A DNA stretch of 21,451 bases, taken from the NCBI GenBank assembly GCA_003550305.1, contig QKYT01000627.1, forward strand, positions 48,413 to 69,863. The letters are read 5' to 3'. The notes beneath the pieces were generated by a model that saw nothing but the letters and a program-made list of their open reading frames with translations, did not search any database and was not told the DNA's origin. Position 1 is the first letter of the stretch. Every line of letters begins with the position of its first letter. Below are positions 1-9,396 of the stretch, one piece after another. The stretch comes from Glomus cerebriforme (lineage: Eukaryota > Glomeromycota > Glomeromycetes > Glomerales > Glomeraceae). The translations under genes were made by a program, and so were the position numbers.

Positions 1-929
1 TTGGGGTGGTTACCAAGCTGTCAAATTCAGTAATTCTCCTAAGCCAACCACCTGGGCCAACTAGGAGTTACCCTACCCTGCAAAATAAAAAAAAACGCAC
101 CTTTTCATCTAATTTTTTTGCTTCAATAAAAAATGACTTGGCTGAGGGTATCCAATTTTCCAAGAATGATACTGGTATCACCTTATAATAATACTTTAAT
201 AAATAAACAAAAAGCTACTATATGATTTGTTTTTTTTCCTTTAAATAAGAAATAAGTTCATCATGATCAATATATATTTCTTCATTAGTGTATCTTGAAA
301 TAATTTATTTAGACATCATTCATTAGATTATTGAGTTGAAAATAAAAATAAAAATTTTCTGAAGTTCTTTTAAATTTTAAGGCTGCCTTTATATATACTA
401 TACCTTTCTAATCACGTCTATGATCATAAATGATGACATGGAGTTATCAATAGCAGTATTTATTAATTATAATATTGAGTCATAATCATTACTGCATATT
501 TGTTTACATCCACATAGCTAAAGCCTTATACTACGGCTCATAACTCGGAGTTCAAATATTAATTAATTAATTTATATGATTTGATCTCAAATTACGTCGC
601 GTCATTTACGCAACTCTACATAGTTTTGACTTACGATGAAACTAAAAAACTAATATTCGATATTAATATTATAATATTAATATTTTATGTGAGCCAAATT
701 AATTTGAAGAAATCCATACATGTAAAGTAAAATACTAATTTGGTAACAAATTTGATATTCTTTGAGACTATTTTTTTAAAAGGAAAAAATTTTTTATCCA
801 AGAAATTATGCTAAATTTATTAAAAGTTAATAATATTATAGGCTATTAAAGACATAGTAAAAAACTTTAAATAAGAAATTATCTAGTGTTCGTTGATCGT
901 CACTACGGATTGTGACTATTTTGTACATC
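1..929. other. Non-coding AT-rich stretch
   Basis: No convincing gene was found. The first ~185 bases are less AT-rich (CCACCTGGGCC, TTACCCTACCCTGC) and may be the end of a dispersed repeat that continues beyond the window; the frame open there starts with GTG and has no recognisable product. A perfect 24-bp A/T-only palindrome lies at 660-683. The rest is homopolymers and short AT repeats. Confidence 0.5.
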
Positions 930-1028
930 TTAACTCTGTCCGAAATTATAATGTTTGGCCAAAGATCACCGGTAGTCATGATTGTCACTACTTAATCCGG
1001 CCGAAAATTATAATTTGGCCAGAGTTAA
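930..1028. mobile_element. Small inverted-repeat element (MITE-like), GGCC type
   Basis: The ends are complementary: TTAACTCTG at the left and CAGAGTTAA at the right, followed inward by imperfect matching blocks of the form CCGAAATTATAAT...GGCC. The 99-bp unit has no coding capacity. A similar vocabulary (GGCC, AAATTA, GGCC) recurs at about 6695-6830, which suggests a dispersed family. The TTAA at each end leaves the exact target-site duplication ambiguous. The inverted repeat is seen directly; MITE status is inferred from its size and structure. Confidence 0.5.
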
Positions 1029-1274
1029 AAAAAAAAACAAATAACAAAAATGTTATCTAATTAGAAATTTACTTGATATATGTTTTATATATTGTTTTGG
1101 TTTATTATTTTGACTGAACCGTTATTTTTGTCGTTTTATCAATTAACTTGTGATACTACTAATAATACTTTATTAAATGGAGGTATCAATTTTTGACTGA
1201 TACTTCTTATAACTAAAATTATACTTCTTATAAATAGCACGACAGGAAATAAAAAAAAATTTTTTTATATAACT
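1029..1274. other. 3' flank of the secreted-protein gene
   Basis: Non-coding. Read on the minus strand it is the downstream region of the gene ending at 1275; an AATAAA-like hexamer lies near 1170, about 100 bp past the stop, and could serve in polyadenylation. An 11-bp direct repeat TACTTCTTATA occurs twice between 1201 and 1235. Confidence 0.35.
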
Positions 1275-2621
1275 TTATAAACATTTATCTAATAAATTTA
1301 CAGAAGTAAAATTCAAAATATTAACATTTGTAATATCAACATTATTATTACTAACGAAAAAATCTAAATTACCAGTAAGATTAGAATTAAGTCTAGGTTG
1401 ATTATTTTCTATACATAAATTATCAAAATTATCAAAAGAAATAATATTATTAAGAGTTCCAACAATTTCAAAACCAAGATTTTTACTTAAAAAATTTCCA
1501 ATAGGAAATATATCAATACCAAAAGATAATTGAGGTTTTAAAGAACCAATAATATTAGCAGAATTAATATTAAAATCAAAATTTGGAATATGTAATTTTG
1601 ATAAAGGATTAAAACCAGAATTTGAAAATGTAGGGTGAGTTATATTAATAAAAGTAGCATTAACATTAAAATTTGGTAAATTAATTTCACCACCAAAAGT
1701 AAGGGAACCTGATATATTAGTAGATATAGTAGTTGAAGCAATAAGATCTATTGAAGGACCAATATTAAAGATACCGGGTAAACTAAAGGGAGATAAACCT
1801 ATAGAAGCTATTTTATCATTAAAATTAATAGGATCACCAACTGTACTATTAGCAAAAAAATCAAGATTCAAAAAAGTACTTCCATTAACAGAAATTGTAG
1901 CATCTGTTAAAATTTTTGAAAAACCTGATAAATTATAAGAAATTCTTGCAGAGATTGTAGCTTCACCTCTCATATAACAATTTGTACAAAATAATGAAAT
2001 ATTTGAATCATTTAAAAGTGGAAGATTTGGATTTGATGATAAACCTGTTGTTTCATCAAATAAAACGTTTAAACTTATTTCTTCACCTTTAAAGTATCTT
2101 TTATTTAATCTACGATTAGGAATAGCTCTTTTTTTATTTCCATTAACCCATGAAAGATCAATAATAAATTCATTTGACCAATCCGAAACATCACATCTTT
2201 CTGTAATAAAAGATACTTTTTTATTTAACGTATCAATAAATTTATTTTTCACCATAAAAAATTGTGTTGTAGTTTCACCAAAACAATTCCATTTATGTGA
2301 TATTAATAACATGACTTTATCGGGCCAATTATTAAATTGTTTAATGATATTTCTATCATTTAAGCTAATAGTAATTTTATTATCATCATCACAAACAATA
2401 TTTGTTATACCATTTTGGCCAAGATTTAATGATGGTATTTTTGTATTAAAATAAATTTCAGCTTTATGATATCCGCCGACATTATTATTTTGTTGACTAT
2501 AGAAACCACGAAGTTCGGTTGATGGTATAAAATTATCATTATTTGTAATGATATTAAATTCAGAATAAACAATTTCAAGAAGGAGGAGAAGTAAAAATGA
2601 TGATAAAATGAATTTATTCAT
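1275..2621 (-). CDS. Secreted Asn-rich glycoprotein, DUF7029/DUF7223-like
   Basis: Intact 448-residue single-exon gene, ATG to TAA. Residues 1-20 form a signal peptide (MNKF, then a Leu-rich core ending VYS), so the protein should enter the secretory pathway. The C-terminal half carries a Cys pair (C212, C215) followed by a long beta-rich segment with SPFSLPGIFNIGP at 277-289; this matches my memory of fungal extracellular DUF7223 proteins, and the N-terminal half resembles the DUF7029 partner domain. About ten N-glycosylation sequons (for example N204, N246, N302, N321, N437) cluster in the C-terminal half. Basic sites KKR 163-165, RR 170-171 and KR 174-175 lie between the two halves and could be cut by a Kex2-type protease. 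No transmembrane segment or GPI signal is seen at the C-terminus (DKCL). The biochemical role is unknown. The length, signal peptide and lack of lesions make it a confident gene; the family name is less certain. Confidence 0.85.
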   Translation of the reverse strand: MNKFILSSFLLLLLLEIVYSEFNIITNNDNFIPSTELRGFYSQQNNNVGGYHKAEIYFNTKIPSLNLGQNGITNIVCDDDNKITISLNDRNIIKQFNNWPDKVMLLISHKWNCFGETTTQFFMVKNKFIDTLNKKVSFITERCDVSDWSNEFIIDLSWVNGNKKRAIPNRRLNKRYFKGEEISLNVLFDETTGLSSNPNLPLLNDSNISLFCTNCYMRGEATISARISYNLSGFSKILTDATISVNGSTFLNLDFFANSTVGDPINFNDKIASIGLSPFSLPGIFNIGPSIDLIASTTISTNISGSLTFGGEINLPNFNVNATFINITHPTFSNSGFNPLSKLHIPNFDFNINSANIIGSLKPQLSFGIDIFPIGNFLSKNLGFEIVGTLNNIISFDNFDNLCIENNQPRLNSNLTGNLDFFVSNNNVDITNVNILNFTSVNLLDKCL

Positions 2622-4823
2622 TATTATTTTTTGAAAATAAAAGAGTAATTTTTTAAAAAAAAATTATGATTTCACCATCCAGGGTGGTTTTAATAAAATT
2701 TAATTAAATGATAAGTATGTGATATTATGATATAATATTGAACGTTTATTATGATTGATTAATCAAAGACGTTTCAAACGACAAAAATATTTTATTTTAT
2801 TTCGAGATTTACCAAAGGGTCTATATATATATATATATAATTTTTTTCAAACTTAATTGATTAAATAATATTTTGGGGTATTAACTCCGTATTAATTAAT
2901 TTTCTATACATAATATATATTGGTTTATGTATTACAGCAGGGATGCATTTTAGCATAATATTAAAATATTGACATGGTGTTGTGTTACATTAATCGATAA
3001 ATGATTGTTCGTGTCCAAAAACTGCGCCATTTCTTTGTTTTTTTTTGTTTTTAAAGTTTATAACAGTACACAGAACATTAAGATTTGTAATTCTCGAAAC
3101 AAGGGACTTAATGATAACTTGAAAGTAGTATAAATTTATTTAAACAAAGAAAAATGAAAAAATAACCGCGTGACTTAAAATAAGATACTTTAAAGAACCA
3201 ATTATTTGAATTGGTTTAAATGTAAGATATATTTTATTTATTTTCTTTCTTTACTTTTTATAACGAAAATGTAAAAATTTATTAATTTATTATAATGTAG
3301 TAATTAACGAGTGATGCATGAATGTTAAAAATGTTAAACTTACAACTTCTGAAGGTTCATTGGTTTCAACGTTATTTTTTTTCTATTTTTGATTATTAAT
3401 TAAAATTTTCCATATCTATTTTAAAATATTAAAAAGGGGAGACGAAAATATGAAACATGTAAATCCACTGATTGATTTCGTTTATAGAAATTATATCCAT
3501 TTACGGAAATAATGATTTCGAAATCACAGGTTTAACAGAAACTTATAATTATAATTAAATTCTTTTAAAGAGGCGGTCCATGTGGTTAAATTTTATTTTT
3601 AACTGTACATGAGTTACTATTCATTGCGTCTTCGCATAACTAAAAATAAAAATAAAATAATTTATTTTAAAGCGATAGAAAAGTTCAAAAAAAAAATAAG
3701 TCGATATGTTTCAACTTTACCCCTGATTAAACGTATTTTACGTGAATGTACTAGGTCTATTTACTATATATACTGTATATGTATTGTATAGTATGTATGG
3801 TATGTATGGTTCGATAAAGTACAATACTAAATTTTTTGTTTAATTTATTTAAATAACAGTTTTAAATTATGAAGATAATGCTTAAATTACAACTTTATTT
3901 ATTTGAGTTATTTGTTTTCCTATTACCGTATATTTATATTTCTGCTGAGAAGATATATTTACATTATATAGTATGATATAACAAAAGGGGCTTAGTATTG
4001 ATTTGATAAATTATATATTATTAAGGCCTATTAAATTTTTATTATTTATTACTTTTATAATTAATATTTAATACGATAAAACTTTATTGTGAAGATATGT
4101 CATCTGATATTATTGCAATAACTAAATTTTACAGACGCAAAAATAGATTAAATTTTTTTTTTATCGGATGGTTTTTATTTGATTGTTAAATGATCTACTT
4201 TTGTATAAAGTATTATTTCACGGGAAGCAAATGAATAATAAATCATAATATATAAGGAGTACACTACTTTATATAATTACTGAAAAAAATATCCCATTCT
4301 TATTTATCAACATTTATTTTTTTATTTAACTTGTTTTTTTTTTACTATGTAGATGTTAACCCAATTTTTATTTGGAAAATTTTATGTCAGTTTTTCTGAA
4401 AGTAAAGTCAAAAGAGAGAGTGGATCGACTGCTGGATTGCACATCGGTTTCCATTATTTATTTGATAAAGATAGTATGATTGGAGTTGTTTTAATATGAT
4501 TAAAAATTTCAATAAGTCAAAGATATGAAAGTATATACAGGTTGAGCCAGGTTTCTTCACTTAATATTTTTTTTCTTGTATTTAAATAAAGAATTATTTT
4601 TCTTCTATCATAATTCATAATTGTCAAATTAAACAAACACTAGTACTATTTGTAGGTAATATATAAAAATATGGTGAATTTTTATTTTTATTAATAACTT
4701 ATTTATTTTGATAATAATACCATTATTTAATTTTTAAATTTCTTAATTTAACTGATGAGCTAATGTTTTCATATCCCACTTTTAAGTCTAAGTAAACTTA
4801 ATAAAGCTCAATAAACTACGTAT
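2622..4823. other. Long non-coding AT-rich region
   Basis: Its left part should hold the promoter of the minus-strand secreted-protein gene; a (TA)n tract at 2822-2839 lies about 200 bp upstream of the ATG. No gene could be supported. A 60-codon open frame at 3609-3791 is Lys/Ile-rich and of the length expected by chance in such AT-rich DNA. Short repeats of TATGTATGG occur around 3785-3812. Confidence 0.4.
2822..2839. repeat. (TA)n microsatellite
   Basis: Nine uninterrupted TA units, about 200 bp upstream of the secreted-protein gene on the minus strand. Confidence 0.8.
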
Positions 4824-4825
4824 TA

Positions 4826-5070
4826 AGGATGGTAACGGTCGGTCACAGTTGGTCATGACCGGTTATGAACCTTTGACTAACCAACCATCTTAATTGACCG
4901 CCTTGACTGACTGTTTGACCAACCGCTTTGACCGATCGCTTAGTCGATCCCTGGGAGTTACCTTGGAATATTTGTTATTTGATTAAAATGATCAGTCGAA
5001 AGATCAGTCAAACGGCTATGACTGGTCATAACCAGACCGATGACTGACCGTGACCGACCATTGCCATCCC
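4826..5070. mobile_element. 245-bp TIR element flanked by TA
   Basis: The two ends are long imperfect terminal inverted repeats of roughly 50 bp. The left begins AGGATGGTAACGGTCGGTCA; the complement of the right begins GGGATGGCAATGGTCGGTCA. Both continue with GGTCAGTCAT- and GGTTATGACC-like blocks, and the interior is full of TGACC/GGTCA units. TA dinucleotides flank it (4824-4825 and 5071-5072), as for elements moved by Tc1/mariner-type transposases. It has no coding capacity, so it is a non-autonomous MITE. It is clearly more GC-rich than its surroundings. Confidence 0.8.
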
Positions 5071-5072
5071 TA

Positions 5073-5649
5073 GCCTCGACTTGCATATAGAATGTGCATT
5101 CTGGAGCTTCTTAGCATCATGTATTGTCACACTTCATATTTCTATGTTAGAAGACTACATTGATTAATAATATCAAATTTATGAAATGCTTTAGCAAGAT
5201 GGTTTGTATGTTTGGAATCATTATCATCCTATTAGAGCTACTAAAATCGACTCATATATCATACAGTGTAAATATGCAAAAAAAGTATTTTATAATCAAT
5301 TATAGTATGAGTAACAATAGTTTTTACAATATTAATCTTGAATCGGTGCTAGTGTTAGAAACGTTCAGATTTTCATATAAATTTTATTCCTTCATTATAC
5401 CATTACGTACTATGAATAAAAATTGAATTTGATATTCTATACTCGGCTATATATATTGATGTATAAATTAACTAAATGATTCTTTTTGATAAGTAATATA
5501 TCACATAATCAATAAATGTATAAAAGGAAAGATTGATGTCAGTTCAGCATATCGATATGTAATGATCTGATTAAATATTACTATTTCAACGGCAAATTTT
5601 TGTGAGAATAAGGGATAAGTGGATAACAGATGGAGGAGTAGGTAATATT
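5073..5649. other. Non-coding; weak 88-codon open frame
   Basis: The longest open frame (5160-5426, +) begins with TTG, and its first ATG is at codon 8. It is rich in Ile, Asn, Ser and Leu and resembles no family I know. One frame of this length is about what chance gives in a window of this size and composition, so it is not called as a gene. Nothing else was found. Confidence 0.4.
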
Positions 5650-6247
5650 TTAACTTCTTCTATTAAATAATTTTAAAATATAACCATATTTAAATGTCGT
5701 ATCGCCTTCATATTCTGACACAAAATCATAAACATTTTTATAAGTTGGATTTGTTGCTAGTGGTGATAGTAAAAGTGATTGAGTAACTAGATTTAAATTA
5801 CTTTTAAAAATTATTTTCTTTAGTAATATGAGAATTACTTGGAATACTATTAACATTCGAATGACACAAAGAAGTTTTAGTAATTCTTTGGGTAAAATTT
5901 CCATGTAATGTACTGTAGGTAATACTTTATCCGAAAATTCTTTCGAAGTTAAATTAATAAATCGTTGTAAAGTATTCTTTAAAGTATTAAAATAACTTTT
6001 TGAAAAACTTGCAGGTCAGGGGAAAGTTCTGAATTTTGTGCAAGTTCCCATTTAAGAACATATTCATTTGAAGATTAATATTTTGAAGAAATGAAATCAA
6101 ACGTTTTTCTTGAATTGAAGAAAAATCTAATGAACACAGTATTATATTTATGAAGTTCCAAGAAAGATTCATTTCAAAAGTTTCAAAAATTGCTTTATAT
6201 ATCAAATTAAAATTTTGTTAAATCCAATTTGCTTTTTTTTCAATCAA

Positions 6248-6279
6248 ATAGGATTGTAAATAAATAGGATTGTAAATAA
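6248..6279. repeat. 16-bp tandem duplication
   Basis: The unit ATAGGATTGTAAATAA occurs twice without a spacer inside the BTB-BACK pseudogene. It duplicates the DNA just before the LQSYLIEK coding block, so it probably arose by slippage during decay. Confidence 0.85.
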
Positions 6280-6443
6280 TTGAAATTAGTAAAGAGATTC
6301 CGTATATTTGTCCCAGAAATATGAAGAAATTACGTAAAATAATGCACAAAGAATACTTATTCCTGAAGACTAAGTTTATTGGTAGAATCCAAGATGTTAA
6401 TGATATCATATTCCTCCAAAGAAAATCTCCTCCATAAATATAC

Positions 6444-6519
6444 CTAAAAAAATAAATGGAAAATGGAAAAAAAATGAAAGTTTTTTTAAAAAAATTAATA
6501 CATATAAATAATTTATTAC
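6444..6519 (-). other. 76-bp spliceosomal intron in the BTB-BACK pseudogene
   Basis: On the minus strand the donor is GTAATAAATT and the acceptor is TTTTTTTAG. Removing it joins ...PIIF-R to YIYGG in frame with the arginine codon split by the intron, which restores the junction expected for the end of a BTB domain. This fit supports the domain call. Confidence 0.75.
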
Positions 6520-6684
6520 CTAAAGATTATTGGAAAAATTTCTGTTAGTTTAATATGTGACAAGATTTTTTTTCAAATAAGGAGAAGATAGTATAAAATG
6601 ACTATATAATAATTTCTAATTTCCAGATTAATTGACCAATTAAAGTTATTCATCGTATTTTATAAAATTTTTCAAAATCTGGGG

Positions 6685-7342
6685 AAAGAAAAAAAAGGCC
6701 AGGATTATCATTAATTTTGGTTAGAATTAAAAAGTACTATAATTAATTTAGAAATTTAAAAGTTTTGGCCAAAATTAAAGAAAATTTTCTAATTCAGGCC
6801 TAAATTATGTATAAACCGAGGTTAGAAAATACTATATCACTATATAGGCTGACATTTTACACTATTAGTTATTATCGTTTTTTCAATAAAAAAAGGTGAA
6901 ATTATTATAATGAAAATTTTATAACCAGTAACAAATATTATATACATTTAATTTTTTTTAACGATATACTGCAACTAGTAACAAATATTTATTAAATATA
7001 AACATTTATTTTAAAAATATTGTAAATGAAAAATTTTGTTAAATGAAATTTTTTAGTCATCAAAATCAAATAATGAAAATAATACTTTCGATCAAAATCG
7101 CATCAAATCTTTTTTTTTCTCTCTGAAAATACTGATGAAATTACAAAATTTCAAATCAATTAATTTATATTTAATAAAGTATAAAAAATTATGATCACAA
7201 TAGTCAATCACGTACAATATCTCAGCCCTCAAATTAATTTATCTGTATTTATTAAATGATAATATAATTATTCTTTTTTTTTTTTTTTTCTTCTTATAAT
7301 TCAATTCTACTAACTCTCAAACTTCCAAAGATTTCTATCAAA
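6685..7342. other. Non-coding; GGCC-type repeat remnant and Myb gene promoter
   Basis: At about 6695-6830 several GGCC/AAATTA/GGCC blocks resemble the inverted-repeat element at 930-1028, but I cannot define clean ends. From 6830 the DNA is plain AT-rich. A pyrimidine tract (T-run then CTTCTT) at 7272-7296, about 50 bp before the Myb gene ATG, is a plausible core-promoter or 5' UTR feature. Confidence 0.4.
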
Positions 7343-7932
7343 ATGTTGATTAAAGAAGAAAAAAAGGTCATTATTATCAAAGAAGAGAAGGATGTAATTA
7401 AACAAGAAAAGGGCGTAATTAAACAAGAAAAGGGCGTAATTAAACAAGAAAAGGACGTAATTAAACAAGAAAAGGACGTAATTAAACAAGAAAAGGACGA
7501 AATTAAACAAGAAATCAAACTTGAAAAAGTCCAAGATTCTTTTGAGGAGGTATAAAACTAAAAATAGCTTAAAAATTATATTTATTTTTTTTTAAAAAAA
7601 AATATCTCAAAATAGTCAATATCTCAATATTTTTTTAATATATAAAGTTCACTAAAACTTCATCTAACGGAGAATCAGCCAATAAAAAACGTAAAAAGAC
7701 TCGTTCAAATAAAAATAATAATAAAAAACCGAAATCATATTGGACTTCTGAAGAAGATCAAGCGTTATTTGATGCGGTCACGTCATTTGTCAACGGAAAT
7801 TGGAGGAAAATATGTTCAAAACATCCCTCTCTTACAGAACGCGGACCAAGAATGGTTTATCAAAGATGGAATACTAAGAGTAAATATTTCTTGGGAGTTA
7901 AAAGTGGAAATGATGGAAGAATCGGAATCTAA
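7343..7932 (+). CDS. Myb/SANT protein with N-terminal VIKQEKD repeats (two exons)
   Basis: Exon 1 is 7343-7549 and exon 2 is 7648-7932, giving 163 residues. Residues 1-69 are a highly charged, probably helical segment made of seven-residue repeats VIKQEK(D/G). Residues 82-86 (KKRKK) look like a nuclear localisation signal. Residues 100-149 form one Myb/SANT repeat with the tryptophan triad W101, W121, W143 and acidic SEEDQ after the first Trp, so it is probably a nuclear DNA- or chromatin-binding protein. The splice keeps frame (phase 0), and both exons lack internal stops. Nine psi-K-x-E sites (Lys 4, 13, 20, 27, 34, 41, 48, 55, 59) match the SUMO-acceptor consensus. The C-terminus is short after the Myb repeat, and only one repeat is present. 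The target is unknown; the gene model is good, though no transcript evidence is available here. Confidence 0.75.
7391..7516 (+). repeat. 21-bp coding tandem repeat, six units
   Basis: Six head-to-tail units of 21 bp built on GACGTAATTAAACAAGAAAA. The second and third are identical to each other, as are the fourth and fifth; the first and last have diverged. The length is a multiple of three, so changes in copy number keep the Myb gene in frame. The array also keeps two opposite-strand frames open, which are artefacts. Confidence 0.95.
7550..7647 (+). other. 98-bp intron of the Myb gene
   Basis: Donor GTATAAAAC and acceptor AATATATAAAG. An earlier AG at 7614-7615 would lead to a stop after nine codons, so the AG at 7646-7647 is chosen. 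The intron is in phase 0. Confidence 0.7.
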
Positions 7933-8683
7933 TATTTCTACAAGTGAAGATCCTTGCCGCAGTTATTTCTTAACGTGATCAAACATCATAAATATCCTAT
8001 TCGTAATAATGAGTAATTTTTTTGAGTACGCAATTATTTTCATTTTACTTACCTCTATCCCATATGAAAAAGTCTTTTTTTTTTTTAGTTTTAGGCGTCA
8101 GGTTAAAACTTCGTGAAAATCAAATATTACATATTACACATCTAATAATTACCTAATTACCCTTTCCCAAAGCAGTAAATCATCATTCTATATATTTTAT
8201 CGATATAATATATTATATATAAATAAATAAACAATTACAGTTAATAATTACGCCATTAAAATTAAGAAAGATCTCATACATAATAACTACGAACTTTTGA
8301 TATTTACGCCATAAAATCGTCAAAATCGAACAATTATAAATAATATCACAAGATTTTATCAGGATCCTTAAAAAGAAACTATACCATACCCAGATACAAA
8401 GTTTAGTTTGTTTTTTACTAAATATGAATGAAATGTATATTATGTTATGATGGCGTTATTGCATTTTGTGTAATGGTGTCTTTTAAAGTGTGGCGTGCTG
8501 ATTTATATAACTAAATAAAAATATTGTACATAAGAAAGAATCTATTATTTAAAATTTGATTTGAATAAAGATTTGAATTGTCATTTATCTCATTTCTTTT
8601 TTTAAAAAAACACAATGACTTTTTGATCAAAAAAAAAGAATTATAAAAATAAAACTTACTAAATGATTAATGATTAAAAGTTC
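7933..8683. other. Non-coding; 3' flank of the Myb gene
   Basis: AT-rich with no supported gene. The first bases continue open in a frame overlapping the Myb exon, which is a shadow. AATAAA occurs near 8514, but it is too far away to assign to a gene. Confidence 0.4.
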
Positions 8684-8983
8684 TCACCAACACGTGTGAA
8701 ATGATCGTTTGTGTAAAATTGCGTCATGATGTTTGTACAGAACTGTGAGTAATCTCAGATCTACAACCTAAAAAAATAATATATAAATATATAAATAAGT
8801 TAAAAAATCATGAAAATCTTATAATCCGTTTGCAAAGGTCCAATAATAGATAAACCCATCCAAATCAAGGAATGAACCTATTAAATGATATAATGTTTAT
8901 TACATACTGTATGTGAGAGTGATATTGTTTCCGAAGTTGGTTTCATACAATCAATAGTAGGTCCATTTTGGCGTAAATCGATG
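8684..8983 (-). CDS. Possible two-exon fragment of an unrecognised gene
   Basis: On the minus strand, 8983-8908 reads IDLRQNGPTIDCMKPTSETI and then SLSHT, preceded by a TTAG acceptor and followed by a GTATGT donor. After a 140-bp gap with a TTTTTTTAG acceptor, 8767-8684 reads VVDLRLLTVLYKHHDAILHK and then RSFHTCW and a TGA. The join is phase 0 and stop-free. The amino-acid mix looks protein-like rather than AT-noise, but I recognise no family. An in-frame ATG (within DCMKP) would give only 40 residues; otherwise an upstream exon is missing, and pieces around 9020-9180 (MSNFEPTNNIRRNLKYSS) do not join cleanly. It could be a small gene, a relic or chance. Confidence 0.25.
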
Positions 8984-9250
8984 CTAAGATAAAAATAGAT
9001 AAAAATAAGTTTAAATAAATTGCAATCACAATCTACATTACCACAATATCGTACTCATGACATAATATTACGGGGACGCTTCCTAGCTTGAATATTTCAG
9101 ATTACGCCTAATATTATTCGTTGGCTCAAAATTCGACATCCGACAAATGGCAAAAATGGTCACATGAAATTTCCTATTAAGAAAGAAAAATTTCAATATA
9201 TGTTTACATAATAAAGAGATAAATATCACGAACACAAACAAATGATATGA

Positions 9251-9278
9251 TTTTTTTTTTAAAAAAAAAAAAAAAAAA
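9251..9278. repeat. T10-A18 block
   Basis: Ten T followed directly by eighteen A, able to form a snapback hairpin. Probably slippage-derived. Confidence 0.85.
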
Positions 9279-9376
9279 TTTTATTATCTGGAATTTTTTT
9301 TAAAAACGTTCACAAATTATAATTCTAAAATTCTAGGAAAAAAATATATTAATACATCATTAACTATTGCTGAAAG

Positions 9377-9396
9377 GATTGATTGATTGATTGATT
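9377..9396. repeat. (GATT)5 microsatellite
   Basis: Five perfect GATT units. Confidence 0.9.

Larger units (their letters stand above)
5650..6684 (-). pseudogene. Decayed BTB-BACK domain gene with recognisable intron
   Basis: Read on the minus strand, pieces in shifting frames match the BTB-BACK proteins that are abundant in Rhizophagus. In order: a degraded BTB piece near 6684-6521 (PQILKNFIKYDE; ILYY; SHIKLTEIFPIIFR), an intron, then YIYGG, EEYDIINILDSTNKLSLQE, LQSYLIEKKANW, SSIQEKRLISFLQN, VLKWELAQNSELSPDL, NTLKNTLQRFINLTSKEF and DKVLP...ILPKELLK. Lesions include stops in the BTB piece, a frameshift just after YIYGG, a stop after LSLQE followed by ~100 bp of foreign-looking sequence, and several later frameshifts. 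A 16-bp unit is duplicated at 6248-6279. BTB-BACK proteins usually act as adaptors for cullin-3 ubiquitin ligases; this copy cannot encode one. The end near 5650 is uncertain, and no TLDc or Kelch part is seen. Confidence 0.75.

Noticed and set aside
6..188. 60-codon open frame at the left end
   Set aside because: Starts with GTG at the window edge, has no recognisable product and is of chance length; more likely the end of a dispersed repeat.
660..683. Perfect 24-bp palindrome as a regulatory site
   Set aside because: Made only of A and T in very AT-rich DNA; such palindromes arise easily by chance.
3609..3791. 60-codon plus-strand frame with ATG
   Set aside because: Lys/Ile/Tyr-rich composition driven by AT content, no family signal, and length expected by chance.
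5160..5426. 88-codon plus-strand frame with a hydrophobic N-terminus
   Set aside because: Begins with TTG, no family recognised; about one such frame is expected by chance in a window of this composition.
6320..6409. Membrane protein suggested by Ile/Leu/Phe-rich minus-strand frame
   Set aside because: It is an out-of-frame reading of the BTB-BACK relic and its insert; the other frames match that family.
7391..7516. CRISPR array
   Set aside because: Units are head-to-tail without spacers and encode protein.
7294..7534. Two minus-strand frames rich in Phe, Leu and Ser opposite the Myb gene
   Set aside because: They are kept open only because the 21-bp tandem repeat has no stop in these frames; the plus-strand frame splices to a Myb domain.
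7769..7978. 69-codon plus-strand frame overlapping the Myb exon 2
   Set aside because: Out-of-frame shadow of the Myb-coding exon.
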